Part shown: piece by piece, positions 33,150 to 41,433 of the stretch
How positions within the stretch are numbered: position 1 is the first letter of the stretch
Layout: the number at the start of each line of letters is the position of its first letter
Assembly: GCF_010384365.1 (NCBI RefSeq)
Contig: NZ_CP048397.1
Span: 3,968,001 to 4,032,000 of the forward strand
DNA from: Streptomyces sp. S4.7
Lineage (GTDB): Bacteria; Actinomycetota; Actinomycetes; Streptomycetales; Streptomycetaceae
DNA: 64,000 nt
Reading direction: 5' to 3'
The notes under the pieces: generated by a model
Database searches by the model: none
Told to the model about the DNA's origin: nothing
What the model saw: the letters and a program-made list of their open reading frames with translations, nothing else
Translations under genes and position numbers: made by a program

Positions 33150-34450
33150 GTTGGAATCGGCTGTCTCCCGGATCTCCGGTCTCGTGGCCATCCAAGTGGC
33201 GAACGGCTCCTCTATGGTCGATGTTCGAACGGGTGAAGGATGTCGGGCATCCTTGTGAGGAATTGCTCAGCGTGTACCGCGACCATGGCGTTGTGAAGCG
33301 TCAAGGTCGAGAGGATAACTTCAATAAGGCGGCATTGGATCGAAAGATCTACCAATTGATCCACCCCGGCTGGCTCGCGATCAATCGAATGAAAGCCTGG
33401 CAGGGTTCCGTTGGCATCTCCCCCTATAGAGGAATTGTTTCTGGTCACTATATTTGTTTTCGTCCCAACCATAGCGAAGATAATCGATTCCTGAATTGGC
33501 TCCTTCGTTCTGCTCCATACGCGGCCGAGTATTCATCACTCTCGCGGGGTGTTCGTCCCAACCAAGTTGAGATCGACAACGAGTGGCTACAGACACTCCT
33601 GGTGAAACTCCCCCCACTGGAGTCGCAGCGTCGAATTGCCGACTTTCTCGACGTCGAGACTTCTCGAATTGATCGTTTGATTAAGGTGCGACAAGGTCAA
33701 ATTTCATTGCTTGAGGAACGTTCCGACGGGCTGATTTTTGATGCCATTCGTGGATCCGAAGAGTCGGCCCGGAGTGAAAGTGGACTTGCCTGGCTCGGCA
33801 GCATCCCAACTGGATGGGCGATCATGCCTGTCGGATTTCAATTCGAAGTGCTCTTGGGGAAGATGCTAAACCAGGAGAATGTTCGGGGTTCCGACCTATT
33901 GCCGTACCTCAGGAATACGAATGTGCAGTGGGATCGCATTACAACTGATGACCTACTGCTGATGAACTTTCCTCCCGAAGAGCATCGCCGATACGCCGTA
34001 CGCTCGGGTGATCTATTGGTTTGCGAGGGTGGTGAACCTGGAAGGGCCGCCATCTGGGACGGACGCGTAAGCGAGATCTATTACCAGAAGGCGCTGCATC
34101 GAGTGCGGCCACGGGGATACAGTTCGCCTCGATGGCTCTTCTACTGCTTGCGCGCAGCGACGGCGCAGAATGTTTTCGCGGTGGAGGGCAACACAACAAC
34201 CATCTCTCATCTGACAGGAGAGCAGCTACGGGCTCATAGATTTCCCTTTCCCAGTCGAGAAGTTCAAGATCGTCTGGTGGCACAACTCGATGCGGCAGCT
34301 CTTCGCCAGGAGAATTTGATCGCAGCCTTTCGCAGACAACTCGCCCTCCTCGTCGAACGGCGCCAAGCCCTCATCACCGCCGCCGTAACCGGCCAGTTCG
34401 ACGTATCCACCGCCAGCGGACGCAACGTAACGGACGGAGTCCAGCCATGA
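33146..34450 (+). CDS. hsdS: Type I restriction-modification system specificity subunit HsdS
   Basis: A 434-residue S subunit with two target-recognition domains, each followed by the conserved dimerising helix: LPPLESQRRIADFLDVETSR with RIDRLIKVRQGQISLLEERS near residue 165-195, and PSREVQDRLVAQLDAAALRQ with LALLVERRQALITAAVTGQF near the end. Base composition drops sharply inside the two recognition domains (many AT-ending codons from about 33280 to 34240) while the conserved helix at the 3' end returns to host-like GC. This mosaic is expected where recognition domains are exchanged between strains. Both ends overlap neighbours by ATGA. Confidence 0.93.
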   Translation: MSWNRLSPGSPVSWPSKWRTAPLWSMFERVKDVGHPCEELLSVYRDHGVVKRQGREDNFNKAALDRKIYQLIHPGWLAINRMKAWQGSVGISPYRGIVSGHYICFRPNHSEDNRFLNWLLRSAPYAAEYSSLSRGVRPNQVEIDNEWLQTLLVKLPPLESQRRIADFLDVETSRIDRLIKVRQGQISLLEERSDGLIFDAIRGSEESARSESGLAWLGSIPTGWAIMPVGFQFEVLLGKMLNQENVRGSDLLPYLRNTNVQWDRITTDDLLLMNFPPEEHRRYAVRSGDLLVCEGGEPGRAAIWDGRVSEIYYQKALHRVRPRGYSSPRWLFYCLRAATAQNVFAVEGNTTTISHLTGEQLRAHRFPFPSREVQDRLVAQLDAAALRQENLIAAFRRQLALLVERRQALITAAVTGQFDVSTASGRNVTDGVQP

Positions 34451-37400
34451 GCCCCGCACACGACGAGGCCGCGTTCGGCAACGCCATAGTCGCCGCCATG
34501 ATCGAGCGCGGCTGGCGCGAGGCTAGGCCCCAGGCGTACCAGGCCGAACTCGGGCTGGACACCGACGAACTGTTCGCGTTCATCGAGGAGACGCAGCCCG
34601 ACGAGTGGAAAGAACTCCTCTCCGTCTACGGCGGCAGCTACAACGAGGCCCAACGCGGCTTCGCCCAGCGCCTCGACAGGGCCATCGGCGAAGACGGGCT
34701 GCTCAACGTCCTCCGTAACGGCCTCAAGGACCGCGGCGTTCGGTTCCGCGTCGCGTACTTCAAGCCGAACCTCTTACCTGACGACTCCGTCCTGAACGGC
34801 TACCGCGCCAACCGCCTCACCGTCGTACGTGAACTCCGTTACGCGGCCAAGCAGGCCGACCAGGGCAACGAGCTCGACCTCGCCCTGTTCCTCAACGGAA
34901 TCCCCGTCGCCACAGCCGAGTTGAAGAACCCGCTCACCCGCCAGGGTGTCGAGATGGCCAAGGAGCAGTACCGCACCGAGCGCGACCCCACCGAGCTGAT
35001 CTTCACCCGCCGCGTCATCGCGAACTTCGCCATAGACCCGGACCTCGTCTTCGTGACGACCCAACTCCGCGGTGCGAAGACGCGATTCCTGCCCTTCAAT
35101 ACCGGTTCCAACGGCGCCGGCCAGCCCGGCGGCGCCGGTAACCCCGACCCGAGTACCCCTGGCACGTACGCAACCTCCTACCTCTGGGAGCAGGTCTGGG
35201 CGCCCGACAACTGGCTTGATCTGCTGCAACGGTTCGCGCACCAGCAGAAGACAAAGACGCCCGGCGGCGGCACGACGAAGAAGACGATCTTCCCGCGCTT
35301 CCAGCAGTGGGACGCGGTCAAGAAGCTGACCGCCCACGCCGCCGCCCACGGCCCAGGTCAGAACTACCTGATCATGGCCTCCGCCGGCTCCGGCAAGTCC
35401 AACACCATCGGTTGGCTCGCCCACCGCCTCAGCGATCTGCACGCCGACACCGACCCGCGCAAGCTTGACCCGGAGGCCGTGACAGCCGGACGGATCACGC
35501 CCGGCGTGCCCGTCTTCGACAAGGTCATCGTCATTACCGACCGCCGCAACCTGGACGCCCAACTCCGCGAGACCGTCGGTAGTTTCTCCCAGACCGAAGG
35601 CCTCGTCGTGAAGGTCGACGAGAAGCACGGCGCGAAGAGCGAGCAGCTCGCCCGTGCCCTCTCCCGCGACACGGGCAAGATCGTCACCGTCACCCTGCAC
35701 TCGTTCCCCGCGCTCATCCACTACATCAAACGCAATCCGACCGAGATCAAGGGCGTGAACTTCGCGATCGTCCTGGACGAGGCGCACTCCTCGCAGTCGG
35801 GTGACGCGGCCACCGACGTACGTGCCGCGCTCCGCGAACTCGGTCTGGACGCCGACTCCGACGACGACGGCGCGACATCCGTCGCCGTTTCCACTGAGAA
35901 GAAGCTGAAGCGGAAGGCCCTCGAACGCTCTCGCGCGGCCAACCTCTCCTACTTCGCGTTCACCGCCACCCCGAAGGCCAAGACCCTCGAACTCTTCGGC
36001 ACAGAGCACACCGTGAACGGCAAGGCGGTCTACCGCCCCTTTCACACGTACTCCATGCGCCAGGCCATCGAGGAAGGCTTCATCCTCGATCCGCTGCGCA
36101 ACTACGTCACGTACAACACGTACTGGAAGCTGGTGAACAAGAACCCGGACGAGCGCGAGGTCGACCCCTCCAAGGCCAACGGCCTGCTCGCCCGGTACGC
36201 GCTCACCCACGAGTACACCGTCTCGCAGCACGCCCAGGTGATCGTCGAGCACTTCGTCACGCACTCGCGCGGCCGGCTCGGCGGTCGTGCCAAGTCCATG
36301 GTCGTCACGGGCTCCCGGCAGTCCGCCGTGGAGATGGCGCGCGCGATCAAGAGCTACATCAAGGACCGGGAGTACGACACCAAGTACCCGGACCTCGGCG
36401 TCCTCGTCGCGATCTCCGGTTCTCTCACCATCGACGGCGCCGAGACCACCGAGGTGAAGGAGAACGGCGGGATCTCCGAGAGCGGGCTGCCGAAAGCGTT
36501 CTCGTACGTTCGCGCCGACGACAAGGCCGTGGCCGCGGGTGGACGGGGACAGCAGGAGTACAAGATCCTCGTCGTCGCCGACAAGTACCAGACGGGCTTC
36601 GACCAGCCGCTCCTGACGACCATGTACGTCAACAAGAAGCTCACCGGCATCTCCGCCGTACAGACGCTCTCCCGCCTCAACCGCACCGCCGAGCGCAAGA
36701 GCCAGGCCGACCTCGCGGTCCTGGACTTCACCAACGACGCCGACGACATCCAGGACGCCTTCCGCCCGTACTTCGAGGAGGCGCAGGCCCTGCCCACCGA
36801 GCCGAATCTCCTTTACACGGCGCAGGGCCGCGTCATGTCGGCGCCGATCATCTCCGAGCCGGAGATGGACGAGTTCGCCGCCGCCTACTTCGACGCGGAC
36901 GAGAAGGCGGCCGGCTCGCAGGCGAAGTGGGAGAAAGCGCACGCGGAGCTGTACCGGTTGCTCTCCCCGGCCGTCGCCCGATTCACCCCGCTCCTTGAGA
37001 GCGAGGACGAAGACGACGTGGAGACGGCAGAGGACTTCCGCTCGGCCCTCAACGACTACGTACGCATGTACGGCTTCCTCGCGCAGATCGTGCCCTACCG
37101 GGACCCCGAGCTGGAACGGCTCCACCTCTACGGCCGCCACCTCCTCAACCGGCTTCCGCGGCGCGCCGACGGCGGCGTGGACATAGGCGAGATCGACCTC
37201 AGTCACCTGCGGGTGGAGAAGACCGGTGAGCACGACAAGTCGCTCACCGCCGAGGGCCCGGCCGAGCTGAAGGGCTTCGGCGAGGGCAAGGGCGGCGCGT
37301 CGGAGGTCGAGAAGTCGCTGCTGTCCGAACTGATCGACAAGTTCAACGCCAAGTTCGGCACGGACTTCACCGAAGAGGATGTCCGGCAGCCCTTCGAGGA

Positions 37401-37635
37401 GGCCAAGGAGGACGGCAAGGTCCGGGCAGCTGCGGTCGTCAACGACGAGGAGAACTTCGGCAAGGTCTTCGACAAGGTCTTCGCCGACAAGATGGCGGAC
37501 CACATCGACAGTGTTGCCGGCATGGGGCGTCAGTACTTCGGCCCGGACAAGGGCTTCAAGTCCAGCCTGGACCGCAGCGCCCGCCGGGCGGCCTGGCGGA
37601 TGATCCGCCGCGAAGAGGGCGTGGACGCGGCGTAG
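34447..37635 (+). CDS. hsdR: Type I restriction endonuclease subunit HsdR
   Basis: A 1062-residue R subunit. The N-terminal PD-(D/E)xK nuclease is visible as LDLALFLNGIPVATAELKNP (D and ExK), followed by the RecA-like motor with Walker A MASAGSGKSNTIGWLAHRL, DEAH box VLDEAHSSQSG, motif III FTATP and the late motif QTLSRLNRT. A helical C-terminal domain binds the M2S core. ATP-driven translocation precedes cutting at distance when unmethylated sites are met. Its ATG overlaps the hsdS stop. All three subunits are intact, so the system should be active. Confidence 0.94.
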   Translation: MSPAHDEAAFGNAIVAAMIERGWREARPQAYQAELGLDTDELFAFIEETQPDEWKELLSVYGGSYNEAQRGFAQRLDRAIGEDGLLNVLRNGLKDRGVRFRVAYFKPNLLPDDSVLNGYRANRLTVVRELRYAAKQADQGNELDLALFLNGIPVATAELKNPLTRQGVEMAKEQYRTERDPTELIFTRRVIANFAIDPDLVFVTTQLRGAKTRFLPFNTGSNGAGQPGGAGNPDPSTPGTYATSYLWEQVWAPDNWLDLLQRFAHQQKTKTPGGGTTKKTIFPRFQQWDAVKKLTAHAAAHGPGQNYLIMASAGSGKSNTIGWLAHRLSDLHADTDPRKLDPEAVTAGRITPGVPVFDKVIVITDRRNLDAQLRETVGSFSQTEGLVVKVDEKHGAKSEQLARALSRDTGKIVTVTLHSFPALIHYIKRNPTEIKGVNFAIVLDEAHSSQSGDAATDVRAALRELGLDADSDDDGATSVAVSTEKKLKRKALERSRAANLSYFAFTATPKAKTLELFGTEHTVNGKAVYRPFHTYSMRQAIEEGFILDPLRNYVTYNTYWKLVNKNPDEREVDPSKANGLLARYALTHEYTVSQHAQVIVEHFVTHSRGRLGGRAKSMVVTGSRQSAVEMARAIKSYIKDREYDTKYPDLGVLVAISGSLTIDGAETTEVKENGGISESGLPKAFSYVRADDKAVAAGGRGQQEYKILVVADKYQTGFDQPLLTTMYVNKKLTGISAVQTLSRLNRTAERKSQADLAVLDFTNDADDIQDAFRPYFEEAQALPTEPNLLYTAQGRVMSAPIISEPEMDEFAAAYFDADEKAAGSQAKWEKAHAELYRLLSPAVARFTPLLESEDEDDVETAEDFRSALNDYVRMYGFLAQIVPYRDPELERLHLYGRHLLNRLPRRADGGVDIGEIDLSHLRVEKTGEHDKSLTAEGPAELKGFGEGKGGASEVEKSLLSELIDKFNAKFGTDFTEEDVRQPFEEAKEDGKVRAAAVVNDEENFGKVFDKVFADKMADHIDSVAGMGRQYFGPDKGFKSSLDRSARRAAWRMIRREEGVDAA

Positions 37636-37708
37636 TCCGGTACGGGGCGTACAGGAGGGCCCGCGGCTGCGCTCGTACGGCGCGTGGCGGGGCAGCAAGC
37701 AGAGAGAC

Positions 37709-37870
37709 GTGGAGATCGGCATCGACGAGCATCAGAGCTTGCGTGACCTGGCGGAGCAGGCCGAGGAGTCCTGGCTCAACCGCCTTGCCGACGAAGCGGA
37801 AGCCGAAGGAGTGGATGAGGCGATCTCGCTCGCCGAGATGGCTGCCCTCCTTCACACGCACAGGGTGTGA
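37709..37870 (+). CDS. Small hypothetical acidic protein
   Basis: A possible 53-residue protein from GTG 37709, with sequence such as LRDLAEQAEESWLNRLADEA and AISLAEMAALLHTHRV. It is acidic and wholly helical in character, with actinobacterial codon use. The upstream AGAGAG is a weak ribosome site. It lies 73 bp after hsdR and just before a good bidirectional terminator, which supports its being the last gene of the restriction transcript. No family was recognised; a small regulator or antitoxin-like protein is a guess. Confidence 0.4.
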   Translation: MEIGIDEHQSLRDLAEQAEESWLNRLADEAEAEGVDEAISLAEMAALLHTHRV

Positions 37871-37879
37871 ACTTGTGCA

Positions 37880-37927
37880 GGAGAGGGTCCCGCGTTGCGT
37901 CCGTGCGGCGCGTGGCGGGACTCTCCC
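37880..37927. terminator. Bidirectional hairpin terminator
   Basis: GGAGAG-GG-TCCCGC (37880-37893) pairs with GCGGGA-CTCTCC (37915-37926): two 6-bp helices separated by a 2-nt bulge, with a 21-nt loop. It lies between convergent genes (the small acidic protein and the DUF397 gene). A degraded copy of the same block, CAGGAGGGCCCGCGG through GCGTGGCGGGG, lies at about 37651-37694 after hsdR. Confidence 0.65.
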
Positions 37928-37942
37928 GGTCTGCGAGCGGGG

Positions 37943-38200
37943 TCAGTTGACGACTAGCCCGACGAACCCGGCCCATGCCTCGGGTCCTACGGTCAGCACG
38001 GGGCCGGTCGGCTTCTTCGAGTCGCGGATGTGTACGTGGGTGGGGGCGGCGCCGACCTCGACGCACTCGCCGCCTTCGCCACTGCTGTAGCTGCTCTTTC
38101 GCCAGGCGATTTCGACGCATTCGCCGCCGTCGCCTGTGCTGTGACTGCTCTTGATCCAAGTCAACTTGGGCACGCTTGGCACGTTCATCCGGCTGATCAT
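37943..38200 (-). CDS. DUF397 domain protein with a duplicated motif
   Basis: An 85-residue protein of the DUF397 family. Normal members have one WxKSSxSxxxGGxCVEVA element; this one has two in tandem, WIKSSHSTGDGGECVEIA and WRKSSYSSGEGGECVEVG, then the usual HIRDSKKPTGPVLTVGPEAW ending. It overlaps the XRE regulator stop by ATGA. In Streptomyces such pairs (XRE/DUF5753 plus DUF397, as in the bldB/abaA-like and whiJ-like loci) control development, with the small protein thought to antagonise the DNA-binding partner. Regulation of the neighbouring ATP-binding gene is possible. Confidence 0.9.
   Translation of the reverse strand: MISRMNVPSVPKLTWIKSSHSTGDGGECVEIAWRKSSYSSGEGGECVEVGAAPTHVHIRDSKKPTGPVLTVGPEAWAGFVGLVVN
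38054..38161 (-). repeat. 54-bp tandem duplication inside the DUF397 gene
   Basis: Two adjacent 54-bp units (38054-38107 and 38108-38161) encode the two 18-residue DUF397 elements. They share most bases but differ by several substitutions, many of them third-position or conservative (S/T, E/D, V/I), so the duplication is not recent. Confidence 0.85.
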
Positions 38201-39063
38201 TTCTCTCCCAGAAGTCCCTCGACGAACGCCAGCGATTCACGCGGAGTGAGAGCCTGTGCGCGGATGATCCCGTACTGCTGCTCGATATCCCGCACTACCG
38301 TCCGCTCGGTGTGCAGACGGCTGTCCCGCTGAACCTCAACGTAGGCCATCCTCCGCCCGTCGAGTTTCTCGATCAAGGTGAACGGTCCCGCGAGACCGCT
38401 GTGTTCCATCCTGTCGGTAGGCATCACCTGGAGCTCGACGTTGCGTCGCTGCCCGAGAAGAAGCGTCTGCTCCAACTGCCCCTGCATCACGTGCCATCCG
38501 CCGATTGGACGCCGTAACACTGACTCTTCAACCACGAAGCTGAGTGTGGGCAGAGGCTGGCGGGCAAAGATCCCCTGGCGGGCCAGGCGTGCCGCGACGC
38601 GGCGTTCTACTGTCTCCTCGTCCAGGAGTGGACGGCGCACTCTGAACACGGCACGTGCGTACTCCTCGGTCTGCAACAGGCCTGGCACAGCCAGCGTCGC
38701 ATAGACATGAAGGGACACCGCTACTGCTTCCAGTCGAGCCATGTCTCTGAAGAACGGTGGGTACTCCGCCCGCGCCACCTCCTCCTTCAGCGCCTTCAAC
38801 ACGCCCCCGGCGTCCAGCACATCATCCGCCCGGTCGATGAACCGCGGCTGCGGGATCCGTCTGCCCTGCTCGAAGGATGCGACCGACTGGGCCGCGTATC
38901 CCACCCGTTTCCCGAACTCCGTCCGGTCGAGGCCTGCCCGAGCGCGCAGCAGCTTCAACTGCCGGCCGAAGGCCACGACCACTCCCGAGCCCGGCTCGTC
39001 CTCCGGCCGCGGTCCGGCATCCGCGTCCGCACGCGTATCGGCGTCCATCTCGTCCCGCGTCAT
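38197..39063 (-). CDS. XRE-family regulator with DUF5753 effector domain (WhiJ-like)
   Basis: A 288-residue protein. Residues about 20-85 are the helix-turn-helix: FGRQLKLLRARAGLDRTEFG and VGYAAQSVASFEQGRRIP. The DUF5753 domain follows, with TLAVPGLLQTEEYARAVF, RVAARLARQGIF, and FTLIEKLDGRRMAYVEVQRD as family marks. ATG 39063 is chosen because AGGTGA lies 5 nt upstream; an in-frame start 81 nt earlier runs into the divergent promoter region. It is coupled to the DUF397 gene and divergent from the ATP-binding gene, the common three-gene layout of Streptomyces. Confidence 0.92.
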   Translation of the reverse strand: MTRDEMDADTRADADAGPRPEDEPGSGVVVAFGRQLKLLRARAGLDRTEFGKRVGYAAQSVASFEQGRRIPQPRFIDRADDVLDAGGVLKALKEEVARAEYPPFFRDMARLEAVAVSLHVYATLAVPGLLQTEEYARAVFRVRRPLLDEETVERRVAARLARQGIFARQPLPTLSFVVEESVLRRPIGGWHVMQGQLEQTLLLGQRRNVELQVMPTDRMEHSGLAGPFTLIEKLDGRRMAYVEVQRDSRLHTERTVVRDIEQQYGIIRAQALTPRESLAFVEGLLGEK

Positions 39064-39183
39064 ACCGTCACCTGTTCCACACCCGTTCCACGCGCGTACA
39101 CGCCGTACGCCGACGCGTACAAGCGGTCCGCGACGGCGAGTCACCCCTGGTCACGCTATGCCACCGAGCGTCACCGTGTGGGC

Positions 39184-39681
39184 ATGAACGGAAAACCGCC
39201 ACTTCCCGTACGTCCCGTCCGTGTCACCCAACCCCCCGCCCCCACAAATCACTTCACGATGCGCTTCTCCTCAACCCCGCGCGGCGCCCGTCTGGTGCGA
39301 TGCCTGGCCGGGGAGCGCCTCGACGCGTGGGGCATCGCCTACGGGAGCGAGCCACACGACGCGCTGACGCTGATCGTCGCGGAACTCTGCGCGAACGCCG
39401 TGTGTCACGGGCGCGTGCCCGGCCGCGACTTCCGGTTGGGTCTGACCGTCGCGCAGGCACCTGACGGCGCGTCCGTCGCTGTGGAGGTCACCGACACTCG
39501 CGGCGAGAAGCTGCCCGAGCCATCCCCCGCCCCCGCCGGTTCACCCGACCCACCCGACGACGCGGACGGCGGCCGAGGGCTCCTTCTCGTTGCCGCGCTC
39601 GCGGACGACTGGGGCTGGTACCCCCGCTTCGACGGGCCGGGCAAGACCGTATGGGCCACGTTGCACGCCGTATCCCGGTAG
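39184..39681 (+). CDS. HATPase_c / RsbW-like ATP-binding protein
   Basis: A 165-residue GHKL ATPase domain protein. It has the N box LTLIVAELCANAVCHG, the G1 box VEVTDTRGEKLPEP and the G2 segment DGGRGLLLVAALADDWGW. Single-domain members bind ATP and act as anti-sigma-factor-like kinases or pair with DUF397/XRE regulators, which are adjacent here and divergent. ATG 39184 is selected; GTG 39178 in frame is also possible. A proline-rich insertion of about 15 residues separates the G1 and G2 boxes. Confidence 0.88.
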   Translation: MNGKPPLPVRPVRVTQPPAPTNHFTMRFSSTPRGARLVRCLAGERLDAWGIAYGSEPHDALTLIVAELCANAVCHGRVPGRDFRLGLTVAQAPDGASVAVEVTDTRGEKLPEPSPAPAGSPDPPDDADGGRGLLLVAALADDWGWYPRFDGPGKTVWATLHAVSR

Positions 39682-39718
39682 GTGCCCGCGCCGGTCACCA
39701 CCCCGCCCGCGGCTGACG

Positions 39719-40042
39719 TCAGCCGCCGAACGCCCAGCGGACAGCGGCGACCGCAGCAAGGACCAGTGGCGGAACGAGCCACCCGCGTCCCATGGCGCGG
39801 CGCACCGTAGGAGGGATGACTGTGATGAGCAGCGCCACAGCACTGAGAGCGATGGTGAAGAAACATGCCAGGGTGATCGCGCCGTATGCGTCCTTGTCCC
39901 ACGTCCCCGACGGGCGGATGGTCAGCGCGTAGTAACAGCAGCCGGCCGCGAGGGCGTAAAGGATCAGCAGGGGTACGGCCATGACCCATCGAAGGCAGCC
40001 TTGATCCTCGGCCGCACGCGCAGCTTCCGAGCGGTCGAGCAT
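39719..40042 (-). CDS. Small membrane protein, three predicted helices
   Basis: A 107-residue protein with hydrophobic segments at about residues 18-40 (VMAVPLLILYALAAGCCYYA), 55-77 (TLACFFTIALSAVALLITVI) and 88-103 (WLVPPLVLAAVAAVRW). The start shares a base with the stop of the lysozyme-domain gene (TGATG), making it the third gene of that operon. It could assist membrane passage or immunity for the upstream product, which is speculation. No family was recognised. Confidence 0.65.
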   Translation of the reverse strand: MLDRSEAARAAEDQGCLRWVMAVPLLILYALAAGCCYYALTIRPSGTWDKDAYGAITLACFFTIALSAVALLITVIPPTVRRAMGRGWLVPPLVLAAVAAVRWAFGG

Positions 40043-41433
40043 CAGCGCAGCGCGTCCCTTGCGTTGTCGAGGTGGTTGGTGAAACCCCGGCCGTATCCCT
40101 GGGCGTCCTCTTCCGCCCAGTACGGTCCGCCGTTGTACCGCGCCGCGAGCTCCTGGTACTGGGCGGGTGTCATTTCCTCCGGCGGCACGTCGGCGAACTC
40201 GCTCTCCGCTTTGAGCTGAGCGAGGTACTCGGATGCGATGAAGATGTTCTGTCCTGGATCCTGGAGAGACTCCTCCACAACCGCTCGCTGGTGTTCGGTC
40301 AGGTTGTCCGGGTCGTAGCCGAGCACTTCGGCCCCCCGGCGGACCTGGATCGCGATGGGACCGAAGGACGTCTCATCGGGACTTCCACCGAGACGCCCCG
40401 GCAGGTTCTCCGGTGAGATGGGGCTCAACCCCCAGGGGGCGTCGGCCTGTTCGCGGATCGTATCGACTACATCGTCCGCGATTCCCGGCTGGCCGCCGAT
40501 CTCCTGCCAGGCGATACCGGCGACCATGTCGGCGGGCAGCCCCGAGTTTCTCGCTGCGGCCTGAATGATCTCCTTGTTCGCGGCGATCCATTCCTTCCGA
40601 TCCTGGTCCGTGGACGGCAGATCCCAGTAACTGTCCTTCGCCCCGGGCAGGTTGGCCACTTGCATGCGGATGTCGCGGAGCGTCGGCGAGATGGGGCGCT
40701 CTCCGACCGGCAGGGCGTAGTCCTGCTTGGGGCCGCTGCCAGGGAGGTGGGTAAGGGGATTTTCACTCGCTTCACGGGCTTCACCCCGCATGGCTGCGAT
40801 GGCGGAGAAGATGTCCACACGCGGCACGGAATTCAGCCTGAATTCGGGCAGTAGGTCGTACGCCGCCTTCATTCCGTGTACACAGATGTCACGGGCTTCC
40901 TTCTCCGTGGTCTTGGCGAGGTGGAAGTCCCCTCCTGCGGCGTCGTGCAGCCGGTTCGCCTGGTCTTTGATGTCGTCGATGTCCATGGTGAGTTCGGCGA
41001 AGAAGTCGAGGACGCCCGTGGTTCCCCGCATGTCCTCCCACTGGCGCATGGGCTCCGCATCCTGTGCCTCACGGGTGATGGCGGTGCCTTTGGTGCCGAT
41101 CAGATCGGCCAGTGCCCGTTCGTTCGCCTTGCCGTTGGAGTAGTGGCTCTTGGCTGTCTCCAGCGCATAGGCGTAGTTGCGCAAGGCGCTGGTGGCCTTG
41201 CCGTACCCTGCTGAGATGTCCGTCAGTAGCTTGCGCGCCTCCGCGACGCGTGCTTCGTAGCGCTTGCTTCCTTCGCTGTGCCAGTGCGTCTTCTTTTCCG
41301 CTCGCTCGGCGGGCTCGTCGAGTTCCACCAGCATGTCTCGTATCCGTTTGAATTCGTCGGCGTTCCGCTCCACGAGTGCCGGGTTGCAGCCTTCCAGGAA
41401 TTCGACGTCCTTGCGGTAGCTCAACCCGCTCAC
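40042..41433 (-). CDS. Large protein with WXG/LXG-like helical N-terminus and lysozyme-like C-terminal domain
   Basis: A 463-residue protein. Residues 1-200 are helical with WXG100-like spacing (FLEGCNPALVERNADEFKRI). Residues about 300-460 resemble a lytic transglycosylase: AARNSGLPADMVAGIAWQEI with a candidate catalytic glutamate, SFGPIAIQVRRGAEVLGY, NIFIASEYLAQLK and ELAARYNGGPYW. No signal peptide is seen, which fits export by a type VII-like route or action inside the cell. It follows a short partner gene with a 4-nt overlap. A peptidoglycan-cutting effector or spore/cell-wall enzyme is a reasonable inference. Confidence 0.65.
   Translation of the reverse strand: MSGLSYRKDVEFLEGCNPALVERNADEFKRIRDMLVELDEPAERAEKKTHWHSEGSKRYEARVAEARKLLTDISAGYGKATSALRNYAYALETAKSHYSNGKANERALADLIGTKGTAITREAQDAEPMRQWEDMRGTTGVLDFFAELTMDIDDIKDQANRLHDAAGGDFHLAKTTEKEARDICVHGMKAAYDLLPEFRLNSVPRVDIFSAIAAMRGEAREASENPLTHLPGSGPKQDYALPVGERPISPTLRDIRMQVANLPGAKDSYWDLPSTDQDRKEWIAANKEIIQAAARNSGLPADMVAGIAWQEIGGQPGIADDVVDTIREQADAPWGLSPISPENLPGRLGGSPDETSFGPIAIQVRRGAEVLGYDPDNLTEHQRAVVEESLQDPGQNIFIASEYLAQLKAESEFADVPPEEMTPAQYQELAARYNGGPYWAEEDAQGYGRGFTNHLDNARDALR

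Noticed and set aside
30834..33191. 785-codon open frame on the minus strand opposite the methylase genes
   Set aside because: It is the third-position shadow of hsdM and its neighbour: composition rich in Arg/Val/Leu/Asp with no family motifs, and hsdM has clear methylase motifs on the plus strand.
37651..37694. Second strong terminator after hsdR
   Set aside because: It resembles the hairpin at 37880-37927, but the arms pair poorly; recorded only as a degraded copy.
34774..37722. 982-codon open frame on the minus strand opposite hsdR
   Set aside because: A shadow frame typical of GC-rich genes; the plus strand encodes intact HsdR motifs.
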